A stretch of DNA of 45,697 bases from Candidatus Thorarchaeota archaeon (GTDB lineage: Archaea > Asgardarchaeota > Thorarchaeia > Thorarchaeales > Thorarchaeaceae), in the NCBI GenBank assembly GCA_016839245.1, contig JAEOUN010000062.1, positions 1-45,697 on the forward strand, given 5' to 3'. Within the stretch, counting starts at the first letter, position 1. The number at the start of each line of letters is the position of its first letter. This document shows positions 8,522 through 16,797 of this stretch, piece after piece. The notes beneath the pieces were generated by a model. The model was given only the letters and a program-made list of their open reading frames with translations. It had not been told where the DNA came from and did no database searches. Both the position numbers and the translations under genes were made by a program.

Positions 8522-9235
8522 ATGAATTGGGAAGATTGGAAACCTATCTATTATACAATTGTGGATAGACTTCACCTCGATCCGATTCTAGATGAAAAGG
8601 CAACCGAATTACTCACCGAAATCTTAGAACCAATTAATCCTAAGCCACTACTGCAACATCTACAGAAAAAAATAAACAATAAGCCAGTGGTAATCTGCGG
8701 CGCTGGGCCATCTCTCGAAAAACACATTCGAACACTGAGGGAAGAGAACAAAGATAAGGGCGCCACATTCGTAGCAGCTGATGGCGCAGTATCAGTACTC
8801 TTAGATTGCGATTGTGATTGCAGTGTTATTGCAACCGATTTAGATAGTGATGTAAAGTATATCAATGAAGCAATAGACAGAGGAGCTCTTGCAATCATAC
8901 ATGGACACGGGGATAATATTCCAAAAATCAGGGATACCGTACCGAATCTTGGAGAAGTATTAGGAAGTACGCAAGTTAGACCCACCAATCGTGCATTCCT
9001 CTGGGGTGGTTTTACTGATGGGGATAGAGCATGCCATATAGCAGCAGAGTATGGTCCAAGTAAACTAATTCTCGCTGGAATGGACTTTGGAAGTATCGTT
9101 GGAAAATGGTCGAAACCAAATCACACCGACCATTTTCAGGCACCATTGCGGAAGAGGGTCAAACTTCAGATTGCTGAAGAATTGATATCATCTCTTCTAC
9201 AACAGATGAATATATCCTATGTCATTCTCAAGTAG
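8522..9235 (+). CDS. mptE: 6-hydroxymethyl-7,8-dihydropterin pyrophosphokinase (MptE, DUF115 family)
   Basis: The 237-residue product contains VICGAGPSLEKHI near residue 57, FVAADGA, ATDLDSD and GGFTDGDRA, the signature set of archaeal MptE, which replaces bacterial FolK. It activates hydroxymethyl-dihydropterin with ATP. ATG 8522 is chosen over the adjoining TTG 8519 because GGATGTGA lies about 10 bases upstream. It forms an operon with the dihydropteroate synthase, opposite gcvT-gcvH, and converges with the membrane protein gene ending at 9239. Confidence 0.9.
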   Translation: MNWEDWKPIYYTIVDRLHLDPILDEKATELLTEILEPINPKPLLQHLQKKINNKPVVICGAGPSLEKHIRTLREENKDKGATFVAADGAVSVLLDCDCDCSVIATDLDSDVKYINEAIDRGALAIIHGHGDNIPKIRDTVPNLGEVLGSTQVRPTNRAFLWGGFTDGDRACHIAAEYGPSKLILAGMDFGSIVGKWSKPNHTDHFQAPLRKRVKLQIAEELISSLLQQMNISYVILK

Positions 9236-9238
9236 AAT

Positions 9239-9664
9239 CTATCCTATTGCGCCGGTCTTGATTCCCCAGAGATAACTGAAGATAAGAAATGATACACCAG
9301 TTAGAATCATACCAAGAACCATCAAGCGGGTAGCATAGCCAGGTTGAAACACGTATTTTGATCCGTAATAGACTAGTCCGAGGCCTAGGACTCCGACCAG
9401 AATGACTACAGATGCTACAATACCTTCGAGACCAAGTTGCTGGTCGATACCAGGAGCTATTAGTATCGGATTACCACTAGAATCTCCAGCAATTGCAGGT
9501 GGTGTTCTGACCAGAGTATAGATATTTCCACCAAGGACAAAGAGAACAACAAGGAAAGCAAGTCCAAAGACGACTATGTCTGGCGGACGGCTTGGCATTC
9601 CAAATCTTGGTCTTGTGAATCGGATTCGTGGTTTTACTATAATCCTTGGCCACCATGGCTGCAT
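9239..9664 (-). CDS. Four-segment membrane protein, Ost3/Ost6-like without thioredoxin domain (probable)
   Basis: The 141-residue protein has a basic N-terminus (rich in Arg and Pro) and hydrophobic segments at about 29-51, 79-102 and 112-133. Its pattern matches the membrane half of eukaryotic Ost3/Ost6 (TUSC3, MAGT1): a first helix ending in GGNIYTLVRTPP, comparable to GQMWNHIRGPP in TUSC3, then a hydrophilic loop ending QQ...E, and two closing helices with RLMVLGMILTGVSF. The thioredoxin domain is absent. If correct, it would be an accessory subunit of the STT3 oligosaccharyltransferase encoded at 3087-5813. The resemblance is by eye and needs profile confirmation. ATG 9664 is preceded by GAGGT. 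Confidence 0.55.
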   Translation of the reverse strand: MQPWWPRIIVKPRIRFTRPRFGMPSRPPDIVVFGLAFLVVLFVLGGNIYTLVRTPPAIAGDSSGNPILIAPGIDQQLGLEGIVASVVILVGVLGLGLVYYGSKYVFQPGYATRLMVLGMILTGVSFLIFSYLWGIKTGAIG

Positions 9665-9814
9665 GGTCTTACCTCAAGCGGTTTCGAATTTGTGTCTGCT
9701 TTTAAGAGTATCGAGAAATGCATTGATGTACTATTAGAATGGGTCAATAAGAACAGGCTTTCAAGTATTAGGTGTATTTAAGACAGACGACAAACGAGAT
9801 AGTATCACTCAGGA

Positions 9815-11956
9815 ATGAAGGGACGCACACTGTCTAAAATGATGCTTATCACCGAGAAGCCATCAGCGGCTAAAAAGATAGCCAAGGCACTTGATGATAA
9901 GAAGGCTCCAAGAGAGATAAAGAAAGGAAAAGTAAGCTATTTTGAGTGCACCCGGGAAAATCACAATTTGGTTGTGGTTTATGCATTAGGACATCTCTAT
10001 GAACTCAGGCAGACAGAAAAGGGATGGACATACCCACGATTCGAGAATGAATGGGTTCCAAAATATGAGGTTGACAAGAAAGCAGCAAATGTCAAACCAG
10101 TTATTAGTCTGATATCAAAGCTTTCCAAAGATGTTGACATCTTTGTTATTGCTACAGATTATGATATTGAAGGGAGTCTCATTGGTTATCTCACACTAAG
10201 GTACGCATGTAAAGCAAATCCTGAAAATGCCAAAAGGATGAGATTTTCAGCACTGACTGATTTAGATCTTACATTTGCATTTCAGAATATGACTGACCTT
10301 GATTATCCAATGATAGAGTCGGGATATATTCGACACGAGGTGGATTGGCTCTATGGAATTAATCTTACAAGAGCATTGACGCTATCAATCAAGAGAGCAG
10401 CCGGTTGGTTCAAAATAGTTTCAACAGGACGCGTTCAGGGACCAACTCTCTCATATGTGGCGGACAGAGAGAAAGAGATCAATCTCTTTATTCCCCTCCC
10501 ATATTGGATTATTTCGGTCTTCGGAGAGAGAGACCGAGAGAGGTTTGAACTTGAATATGCCACCAGACAAATTCAGAACAAGAATGATGCTAAGCAAATA
10601 GCGAAAGAACTGACTAACCATGATGCAGTAGTCAAATCAATCAATAAACGAATCGTTGAGCAAAAACCAAATCCACCATTTAATCTGAGTAGTCTTCAAT
10701 CTGAAGCTTATAGATACTTTGGGTTTAAACCAAGTCGAACGCTAGATATTGCACAGTCATTGTATCTTGATGCACTCATTTCGTACCCAAGAACAAGTAG
10801 TGAGCAGTTACCAGAAACATTGGATATCAAGAGTATCTTAATTGGACTATCAAGTTTGAAAGAATATTCTTCAATGGCAAGACAAGTCTTGAAAGGGCAA
10901 TTGAAACCAGTTCAGGGGAAAAAGACAGATCCTGCACACCCTGCAATACATCCCACTGGAGAGAAGCCCACCAGAAAGCTCTCACCACATGAGAAGAAGC
11001 TATACGATTTGATAGTTAGGAGATTTCTCTCCCTTTTTGGAGAGCCACTCGTGAAGAATCATCTTCGTGCAGATATTGAGTGTGGAAAACATATGTTGTA
11101 TCTAAGGGGCTTACAAATTCTAAAGATCGGTTGGACTGAATATTATGTACCATATTTTAAAACAGAAGAGAAGGCACTGCCAAGTATAAGAGAAGGAGAT
11201 TTGATTACAATTGTTGAAGCAGACCATGATGAAAGATATACTCCACCTCCGGCTCGTTTCAATCCTTCAAGTTTATTGAAACTATTAGAAAGGGAAAATC
11301 TTGGCACAAAATCTACACGGGCTCAAATTGTCGATTCTGTAAAATCAAGAGGATATACTATTGGAAACCATTTTGAACTCTCCAATCTAGGATATGCATT
11401 ATATGAAACTCTAGAGCAACATATGCCAATGATGCTCTCATCAGAGATGACAAGACAACTTGAACAAGCGATGGATACCATTCAAAATGGAGACACAAAA
11501 AGAAACAGTGTGCTTGAAGGAACAAAAGCAGATCTCTTAGAGATTCTTGGAAAATTCAAGCAACAAGAGGAAGAAATTGGTCAGGATCTTGTGAAAGGTC
11601 TGCAACGATATTGGAAAGATACTGAAGAACTAGGTCCATGTCCAAAATGTGATGATGGAGTACTAAGAATTATTCGATCTCCAAAGACCGGAAAACGATT
11701 TGTTGGTTGTTCAAATTACAAGGAAGGAATATGCAATCAGACATATCCACTGCCACAAAAAGGGACTATTGCACCTCTAGAGAAGACCTGTCCTTATTGT
11801 GACCATCGTATGATCAAGGTGATTTCTGGGAGAAGAGCATGGGAAACCTGCATCAATTGGGCGCAATGCCCGGGAAGACAGGATGATCTTCAGGCTCTTG
11901 AGAAAAGAAGAGAAAAGCAGAGTCTTGATAATGAAGGAGGCAAAAGAGATGAGTGA
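9815..11956 (+). CDS. topA: DNA topoisomerase I (type IA)
   Basis: A complete 713-residue type IA topoisomerase that relaxes negative supercoils. The Toprim domain is at about 10-150 (MLITEKPSAAKK and the ATDYDIEG acidic motif). The catalytic Tyr324 lies in SYPRTSSE, and PTRAQIV-type and GYTIG motifs follow. Two C-terminal zinc ribbons (CPKC...CSNYKEGIC near residues 608-640 and CPYC...C..WAQC near 658-685) are typical of archaeal TopA. ATG 9815 and ATG 9839 are both possible starts; the latter gives the usual short N-terminus. A TATA-like GTATTTAAG lies near 9773-9781. Its stop overlaps the next small gene by 8 bases. Confidence 0.95.
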   Translation: MKGRTLSKMMLITEKPSAAKKIAKALDDKKAPREIKKGKVSYFECTRENHNLVVVYALGHLYELRQTEKGWTYPRFENEWVPKYEVDKKAANVKPVISLISKLSKDVDIFVIATDYDIEGSLIGYLTLRYACKANPENAKRMRFSALTDLDLTFAFQNMTDLDYPMIESGYIRHEVDWLYGINLTRALTLSIKRAAGWFKIVSTGRVQGPTLSYVADREKEINLFIPLPYWIISVFGERDRERFELEYATRQIQNKNDAKQIAKELTNHDAVVKSINKRIVEQKPNPPFNLSSLQSEAYRYFGFKPSRTLDIAQSLYLDALISYPRTSSEQLPETLDIKSILIGLSSLKEYSSMARQVLKGQLKPVQGKKTDPAHPAIHPTGEKPTRKLSPHEKKLYDLIVRRFLSLFGEPLVKNHLRADIECGKHMLYLRGLQILKIGWTEYYVPYFKTEEKALPSIREGDLITIVEADHDERYTPPPARFNPSSLLKLLERENLGTKSTRAQIVDSVKSRGYTIGNHFELSNLGYALYETLEQHMPMMLSSEMTRQLEQAMDTIQNGDTKRNSVLEGTKADLLEILGKFKQQEEEIGQDLVKGLQRYWKDTEELGPCPKCDDGVLRIIRSPKTGKRFVGCSNYKEGICNQTYPLPQKGTIAPLEKTCPYCDHRMIKVISGRRAWETCINWAQCPGRQDDLQALEKRREKQSLDNEGGKRDE

Positions 11957-12167
11957 GTGTCATATATGCGGCCGTGATTTGAGTAGCGAAGAATTCTGTG
12001 AATATCATGAAACAGCTTATACTAACTTGCGTTTGGCATTTGAGAGATGGAAATCTTCAGCAGGATTAACATGGAATGAATACCTTGACCAAGTGAGTAA
12101 GCTTGAAACAACTGGTCGATGGGTCATTGAAGTGATAGAATATATTAAGATACAAGATGGTCTTTGA
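11949..12167 (+). CDS. Small conserved CxxC protein co-transcribed with topA
   Basis: A 72-residue protein with one N-terminal CHICG zinc-knuckle pair and a further Cys and His in EEFCEYHE, together a possible single zinc site. An acidic/aromatic helical remainder follows (WKSSAGLTWNEYLDQV, TGRWVIEVIEYI). GGAGG at about 11937-11941 sits 8 bases before ATG 11949, inside the topA 3' end, so translation is probably coupled to topA. Short proteins of this layout recur in archaea, but no function is known to me; a role linked to topoisomerase I or nucleic-acid handling is inference from position only. Confidence 0.8.
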   Translation: MSECHICGRDLSSEEFCEYHETAYTNLRLAFERWKSSAGLTWNEYLDQVSKLETTGRWVIEVIEYIKIQDGL

Positions 12168-12489
12168 GGACTTGGAGAAGTTCCATCATCACCTCACGAG
12201 TTAATTGAGGAATACCCATTATCATCATGCAGGTATTATTTGTCCATGAAGCAATTTGCTCTGCAAGAATACGTACAAATGTAACATCCAAACCGGCTGT
12301 GAATAATGCCGTCGAGGTTGGTTCAGTTCTCCCTTGACCAGGAGGAATAGCTACTGAAGAGAGTCCAAGACGATACTGATCCTTATCAGAGATTAGGAGA
12401 AGTAACCCGTTTGTAAGAGTGATTATCCGAATATGGACAACACCAATGGAGGTTTCACAGGTGAAATCAGCTATATCATCAAAGCTCAT
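12145..12489 (-). CDS. Possible proteasome-assembly-chaperone-3-like protein
   Basis: The 114-residue protein has two predicted beta-hairpins (VVHIRIITLTNGLLLLISD), then a loop with SSVAIPP, a segment TSTALFTAGLDVTFVRILAE, a second strand pair (TCMMIMGI) and a C-terminal helix. Length, order of elements and the T..LG.D...(H/R).(L/F)A..(I/L) pattern resemble eukaryotic PAC3 (PSMG3), a chaperone of proteasome alpha-ring assembly. The match is weak and by eye; a different small alpha/beta family remains possible. It overlaps the end of the convergent TopA-linked gene by 23 bases and is divergent from the XPD helicase. Confidence 0.55.
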   Translation of the reverse strand: MSFDDIADFTCETSIGVVHIRIITLTNGLLLLISDKDQYRLGLSSVAIPPGQGRTEPTSTALFTAGLDVTFVRILAEQIASWTNNTCMMIMGIPQLTREVMMELLQVLKDHLVS

Positions 12490-12594
12490 TGGAAATCACA
12501 TAGCGTTAAGGAGCTGGACATGAATAAAGAGATACCGACCGATTTGATTCACCTAATTAGCGCCTTGAATCAACATGATTATCAAGGATAATGT

Positions 12595-14553
12595 TTGGTT
12601 CCTCTCGATAACCTCATGACTAATAACGTATCTGGCTACAAGGAGTATTTTCCATATCTAGAGACCAGACAGGGTCAGAATGAGATGATGCAAGAGATTG
12701 AAAACGCAACAAGAACCTCTGCAAATATTTGCGCAGAAGCACCAAATGGGTTTGGAAAGACCTGTGTCACTCTAAGCGGAATACTGCCTTGGATCAAGGA
12801 GAATAATGGTAAAGTACTCTATTGTGCACGAACACATAGACAACTTGATCGCGCCATGGAAGAGTTAAGTGAGATCTCCAAACAAAAAGATGTTTCAGGA
12901 GTTTCATTTCGTGGAAGAAATCATATGTGTTTGAATCCCTTCGTTCTTGAGAATGCAGATTTTGTTGCACCAATTAGTGAAGTATGTGGACAGCTCAAAG
13001 CTACTGGGAGATGTTCATACTATGAGAAGTTAAAGAAGGCTGGAGAACCAGAGGACATACTAGAAGACTGCCAGAAAAAAGTACTAACTGCTCCCGAAAT
13101 AGTAAAGATTGCAGAAAGCAAATCTATGTGCCCATATGAAATGGCTAAACGACTTGCCAAAGTAGTAGATGTCGTTGCACTCTCATATCTCTATGTTTTC
13201 GATCCTTGGATTCTTGAGGTATTTGTACCAGATTTGGGAGCTCCACCTTCGAAGATGATACTAGTACAGGATGAAGCACATAACGTTCCAGCGACAGCCT
13301 TAGATTCTGCAAGTGATTCACTTACTGTTAGAGTTGTAAGACAAGCAACTAGAGAGGCTAGTATAGGACCATACAAAGATAGTACATCATTTGAATTCTG
13401 TAAGGCATTAACAAAATTGATGCTTGACACCTCGTCTACATTGAAAGACAATGATGAAAAACAATTGGACCCGAATGAGATTGTTGAATCATCTGTAAAG
13501 GCGGCAGGTCTTGATTCAGTAGACAGAGTACTCCATCATATGTTAGAACATGGCATAAAGATTAGAAAGGGATTTCTCAAGGCAGGTAAGTTTCCACGTT
13601 CTGCAATTCATAGGGTGAGTGAATTCCTCCTCAGATGGTTACGCTGTACAAAACGCAATGATTATTCATTTTTGATTGCATCAGGTCGAACTAGTGGAGG
13701 AGTCAAAAAGGTTTCATTGGATTTGGTGGCTCTTGATCCAACCTCTGTCACCACACCAGTGCTCAATATGGTACACAGTTCAGTGGCAATTTCAGGTACG
13801 ATATCGCCCTTGGATGCGTATTCAGAGATGTTGGGATTTAAACCAGATTCCATAAAAGTGGCTTATCAAAGTCCTTTTGCAATAAAAAATAGATTAGGAT
13901 TGATAGTTGGCGGACTTGATACATCATTTGAAAATAGGAATAATTTGATGTTTGAGGAACTTGTCAATCACTGTTTAGCTGTAGCAAATGCAACACCAGG
14001 AAATACTGGAATTTTCACCTCTAGTTATTCAGTTGCAAGATCCCTTGTTGATGCGGGACTGGAACGAAAACTAAAGAGGAAACTCTTCATCGAACGACCT
14101 GGAATGAAGGGCACTGACAATGACAAGATGATTGAAGAATTCAAAGCTCAAGGCACCAAAAGTGGAGCTGTATTGTTGGGAGTACAAGGAGGACGCAACT
14201 CCGAGGGAGGTGACTTTCCTGGACCCACAATGGAGAGCGTTGTTGTTGTTGGCGTACCCTATGCCAAGCCAACACCACGGATGGAAGCCCTCATAAAATA
14301 CTATGATAACACCTTCAATCAAAAAGGCAGAGATTATGCGTATGTACTGCCAGCAATGACCAGAGCAATTCAGGCTGCCGGAAGACCAGTACGAAGGTTA
14401 GATGATCGAGGCGCCATAATCTTACTTGACCAGAGATTTGCCTCCAATTATCTCACACGTTTTATTCCATCTTGGCTTAGAGAAGTACTTCAGACTGTTC
14501 CAAATGATCCGAAGGTGATTGCGCATCATGTTGAAAGTTTCTTTATGACCTGA
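12595..14553 (+). CDS. xpd: XPD/Rad3-type DNA helicase
   Basis: A 652-residue 5'-3' superfamily 2 helicase. The N-terminal region has YFPYLETRQGQ, Walker A APNGFGKT (about 49-56) and the four cysteines of the XPD iron-sulfur domain between about residues 110 and 181 (MCLNP, VCGQL, RCSYY, MCPYE). Motif II is DEAHN near 226-230. C-terminal motifs include QGGRNSEGGDFPG and the motif VI QAAGRPVRR. In archaea the protein is tied to DNA repair. TTG 12595 with AAGGA upstream is taken as start; ATG 12616 would also work. Its 3' end overlaps the convergent RuvC-fold gene by 11 bases. Confidence 0.93.
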   Translation: MVPLDNLMTNNVSGYKEYFPYLETRQGQNEMMQEIENATRTSANICAEAPNGFGKTCVTLSGILPWIKENNGKVLYCARTHRQLDRAMEELSEISKQKDVSGVSFRGRNHMCLNPFVLENADFVAPISEVCGQLKATGRCSYYEKLKKAGEPEDILEDCQKKVLTAPEIVKIAESKSMCPYEMAKRLAKVVDVVALSYLYVFDPWILEVFVPDLGAPPSKMILVQDEAHNVPATALDSASDSLTVRVVRQATREASIGPYKDSTSFEFCKALTKLMLDTSSTLKDNDEKQLDPNEIVESSVKAAGLDSVDRVLHHMLEHGIKIRKGFLKAGKFPRSAIHRVSEFLLRWLRCTKRNDYSFLIASGRTSGGVKKVSLDLVALDPTSVTTPVLNMVHSSVAISGTISPLDAYSEMLGFKPDSIKVAYQSPFAIKNRLGLIVGGLDTSFENRNNLMFEELVNHCLAVANATPGNTGIFTSSYSVARSLVDAGLERKLKRKLFIERPGMKGTDNDKMIEEFKAQGTKSGAVLLGVQGGRNSEGGDFPGPTMESVVVVGVPYAKPTPRMEALIKYYDNTFNQKGRDYAYVLPAMTRAIQAAGRPVRRLDDRGAIILLDQRFASNYLTRFIPSWLREVLQTVPNDPKVIAHHVESFFMT

Positions 14554-15313
14554 AATCCTTTAGTGTGTCTTCTAATGCAGTTTCTCCAGATAGTATTCCA
14601 CGTGCATCAGTTGATGATAATGCATATTGCCCACGAGTGAGTTTCTTGACAAATTGCTTTAGAGATCGTACATAACCATCCTTAGGTTCGAGAATGATAT
14701 CCTGAGATGTCACAGCTCTTCCATTCCTGCCGGCTATAAGAATTGCAGAGGATTCATTAGAATGAGCACCGCCAATAACAGTTGTGTGTTTTTCATTTAC
14801 AAGTTCGATGACGAAATTGGGATTAGTTATAGAGATGGATCTAAGTAATAATGCAGCAAACAATTTTGACCCCGTTCCAATTCGCACTATCTTCTGACAT
14901 TCAGGAAAGAGTTCTTCAGCATTAAGAATTAGACTGCAACATAGATTTGCAATCATATCAGGGGACACTAGAGAATTCTTGTACACAACAATGCCATCAA
15001 TGACCAGTGCGATACCAGTAGTCATTCCTGGATCTATGCCAACAATGGCACGAGAGGGGTCTTTAATATCATTCAATTTCGCCATAATCGCAATTCTTAC
15101 AAAATCAACATCAAAGTTCTCTCTTACTGCTATTCGGCCCTCATGAAACTCATGCCCCTCATCAAGTCCTGTAATAATCACATGTGATTGGTCGCATCTC
15201 GTATCTTCAGGGGAACATATGATAAATTGTATACCCAGTTTCTTTAGAAGCTGAACTGAACGATAGAGTATTCGTGGGTTTTGGGTAGCAACTGCAGCAT
15301 CCCATTTTGGCAT
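14543..15313 (-). CDS. RuvC/RNase H-fold protein of unknown function
   Basis: The 256-residue protein has a central RNase H-like segment beginning at about residue 89 (AIVGIDPGMTTGIALVIDG), the first catalytic-Asp strand pattern of the RuvC superfamily. It is followed by KIVRIGTGSKLFAALL, NFVIELVNE (possible acidic residue on a later strand) and a C-terminal LSSTDARGILSGE that could contribute another acidic residue. Residues 1-85 form a separate alpha/beta part. It could be a nuclease or an inactive relative. It lies tail-to-tail with XPD and head-to-head with RadB, a DNA-repair setting that fits a nucleic-acid role; this is inference. Confidence 0.65.
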   Translation of the reverse strand: MPKWDAAVATQNPRILYRSVQLLKKLGIQFIICSPEDTRCDQSHVIITGLDEGHEFHEGRIAVRENFDVDFVRIAIMAKLNDIKDPSRAIVGIDPGMTTGIALVIDGIVVYKNSLVSPDMIANLCCSLILNAEELFPECQKIVRIGTGSKLFAALLLRSISITNPNFVIELVNEKHTTVIGGAHSNESSAILIAGRNGRAVTSQDIILEPKDGYVRSLKQFVKKLTRGQYALSSTDARGILSGETALEDTLKDFRS

Positions 15314-15376
15314 AGATTAGTCCTTCTAGATACGCTTATCACAGGCGAGATATACTATTCGATTAGTGAGATATTT

Positions 15377-16054
15377 TTGATTCTTCCGTCGGGCGTTTCA
15401 CAATTGGATCGAATAATGAATGGCGGTCTTAACACGGGAGTGTTCACACATATCTATGGTGAAGCAGCTTCGGGTAAGACCACCTTAGGTCTGCAGTTTG
15501 TTAACGTCATGTGTAGACAAGGATTCGGTACAGTATACATCAATTCAGAGGACACGTCTCCATTTGAACGTCTTGAACAGATGACAGATAAGAAATTCAA
15601 AGAAATTGAAGCATTGGTCAAGATTTTAAAACCAAGAAACTTTGTTGAGCAGGGTATCCTCATTGAGGACATCGATTTGTATATGAAAAAAGAAACTCGA
15701 CTAATCGTCATCGATACGCTGACAAAACATTATCGTCTAGCATTAGAGGATAAGAAGACTAATTATTCTAATCATAGAGAATTAAATAGACAGGCGGGAG
15801 TATTGAAAGGACTTGCATATAATAGAGATGTTGCTATTCTTGTTCTTAATCAAGTGACTGCAAGCATGAATGGAATTGTGGGTGTAGAACCGGTTGCAGA
15901 GAATATCATGAATTATTGGTCAGATTACACTATAGAGTTACAAATAGGAAGAAAGGTAGGACAACGGATAATGAAACGATTGCGACCAGAGGGAGATTGT
16001 TCAGAGGGAAAGCTTTTACTCACAAACAAGGGATTTGTAGCTGAGAAAGAGTGA
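15377..16054 (+). CDS. radB: RadB, archaeal RecA-family recombinase paralogue
   Basis: The 225-residue product is a RecA core without the N-terminal helix-hairpin-helix domain of RadA, as expected for RadB. It has GVSQLDRIMNGGL, Walker A GEAASGKTT, Walker B LIVIDTLT and an LVLNQVT motif, ending soon after the core. TTG 15377 is chosen: it gives the normal short RadB N-terminus, GTGAG lies upstream, and it leaves about 60 bases for the divergent promoter. An upstream open extension to 15281 would overlap the divergent gene and has no family match. RadB acts in homologous recombination with RadA. Confidence 0.88.
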   Translation: MILPSGVSQLDRIMNGGLNTGVFTHIYGEAASGKTTLGLQFVNVMCRQGFGTVYINSEDTSPFERLEQMTDKKFKEIEALVKILKPRNFVEQGILIEDIDLYMKKETRLIVIDTLTKHYRLALEDKKTNYSNHRELNRQAGVLKGLAYNRDVAILVLNQVTASMNGIVGVEPVAENIMNYWSDYTIELQIGRKVGQRIMKRLRPEGDCSEGKLLLTNKGFVAEKE

Positions 16055-16091
16055 TATTATCTTTGTCTTCCGCCGAATTGGAGTTTTACTG

Positions 16092-16652
16092 ATGTATGAA
16101 GAACTTGCCATTTTTGTGCTAGCAATCTGGTTTGGACTACCAGCATGGATAGCCAATGCAACGCCGGTACTTGGTGGAGGTGGACCTACAATAGATGGAG
16201 GTAGATTCTATCGAGATGGCCGACGCATCTTCGGGGACGGTAAAACAATTCGAGGATTAATTGTAGGTATGTTTTTTGGTACTTTGACTGGATTATTTCA
16301 GACGCTATCTGTACCTTTTCTTTATCCAGTGCTTGAAGAGTATGTAGTTGTGACTCCAGCTATGGAAGCGGTGTTTTACATGACAATGCCTATTGCTTTT
16401 CTTATGTCGGTTGGAGCTTTAACTGGTGATCTCATTGGGTCGTTTATAAAACGAAGAATGTGCGTAAAAAGTGGAGATCCCTCGCCAATGCTGGATCAAC
16501 TAGGTTTCATTATACTGGCGCTTATATTTGTAGCACCATTGATACAACCAAATCCAATTTTTACCAGTGTTCTGATACTTACCACGCTTGCGATTCATTG
16601 GATGAGTAATGCTCTTGGGTATGTGATGGGATTGAAAAAGCATCCATGGTGA
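16092..16652 (+). CDS. carS: CDP-archaeol synthase
   Basis: A 186-residue membrane enzyme that joins CTP to unsaturated archaetidic acid, giving CDP-archaeol for polar lipid synthesis. The family signature is clear: LPAWIANATPVLGGG, TIDGG, the DGRRIFGDGKTIRG motif, and GSFIKRR...GDPSPMLDQLGF. About five hydrophobic segments are visible. ATG 16092 follows GGAG at about 16080-16083. It trails RadB by 37 bases and may share its transcript. With the mevalonate operon and G1P dehydrogenase elsewhere in the window it shows an archaeal-type ether-lipid membrane. Confidence 0.93.
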   Translation: MYEELAIFVLAIWFGLPAWIANATPVLGGGGPTIDGGRFYRDGRRIFGDGKTIRGLIVGMFFGTLTGLFQTLSVPFLYPVLEEYVVVTPAMEAVFYMTMPIAFLMSVGALTGDLIGSFIKRRMCVKSGDPSPMLDQLGFIILALIFVAPLIQPNPIFTSVLILTTLAIHWMSNALGYVMGLKKHPW

Positions 16653-16797
16653 TGACAAAAACAATGTTTTCTTTTTAAGGATAAACATAAAAGGTTCTCA
16701 TAGTTTTACTCTATAGTGTCAGATTTATTGGATAAGCCATAGCTCTATCAATCTGTACGAATCTTCGAGTTTCTATTGAGCCGGAGTGATCTTGTCA

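Noticed and set aside
8572..8988. 138-codon open frame on the minus strand
   Set aside because: Antisense to mptE, whose motifs are intact; serine-rich composition typical of a shadow frame.
15281..15376. N-terminal extension of RadB
   Set aside because: It overlaps the start of the divergent RuvC-fold gene and has no RadB similarity; TTG 15377 gives the usual N-terminus.
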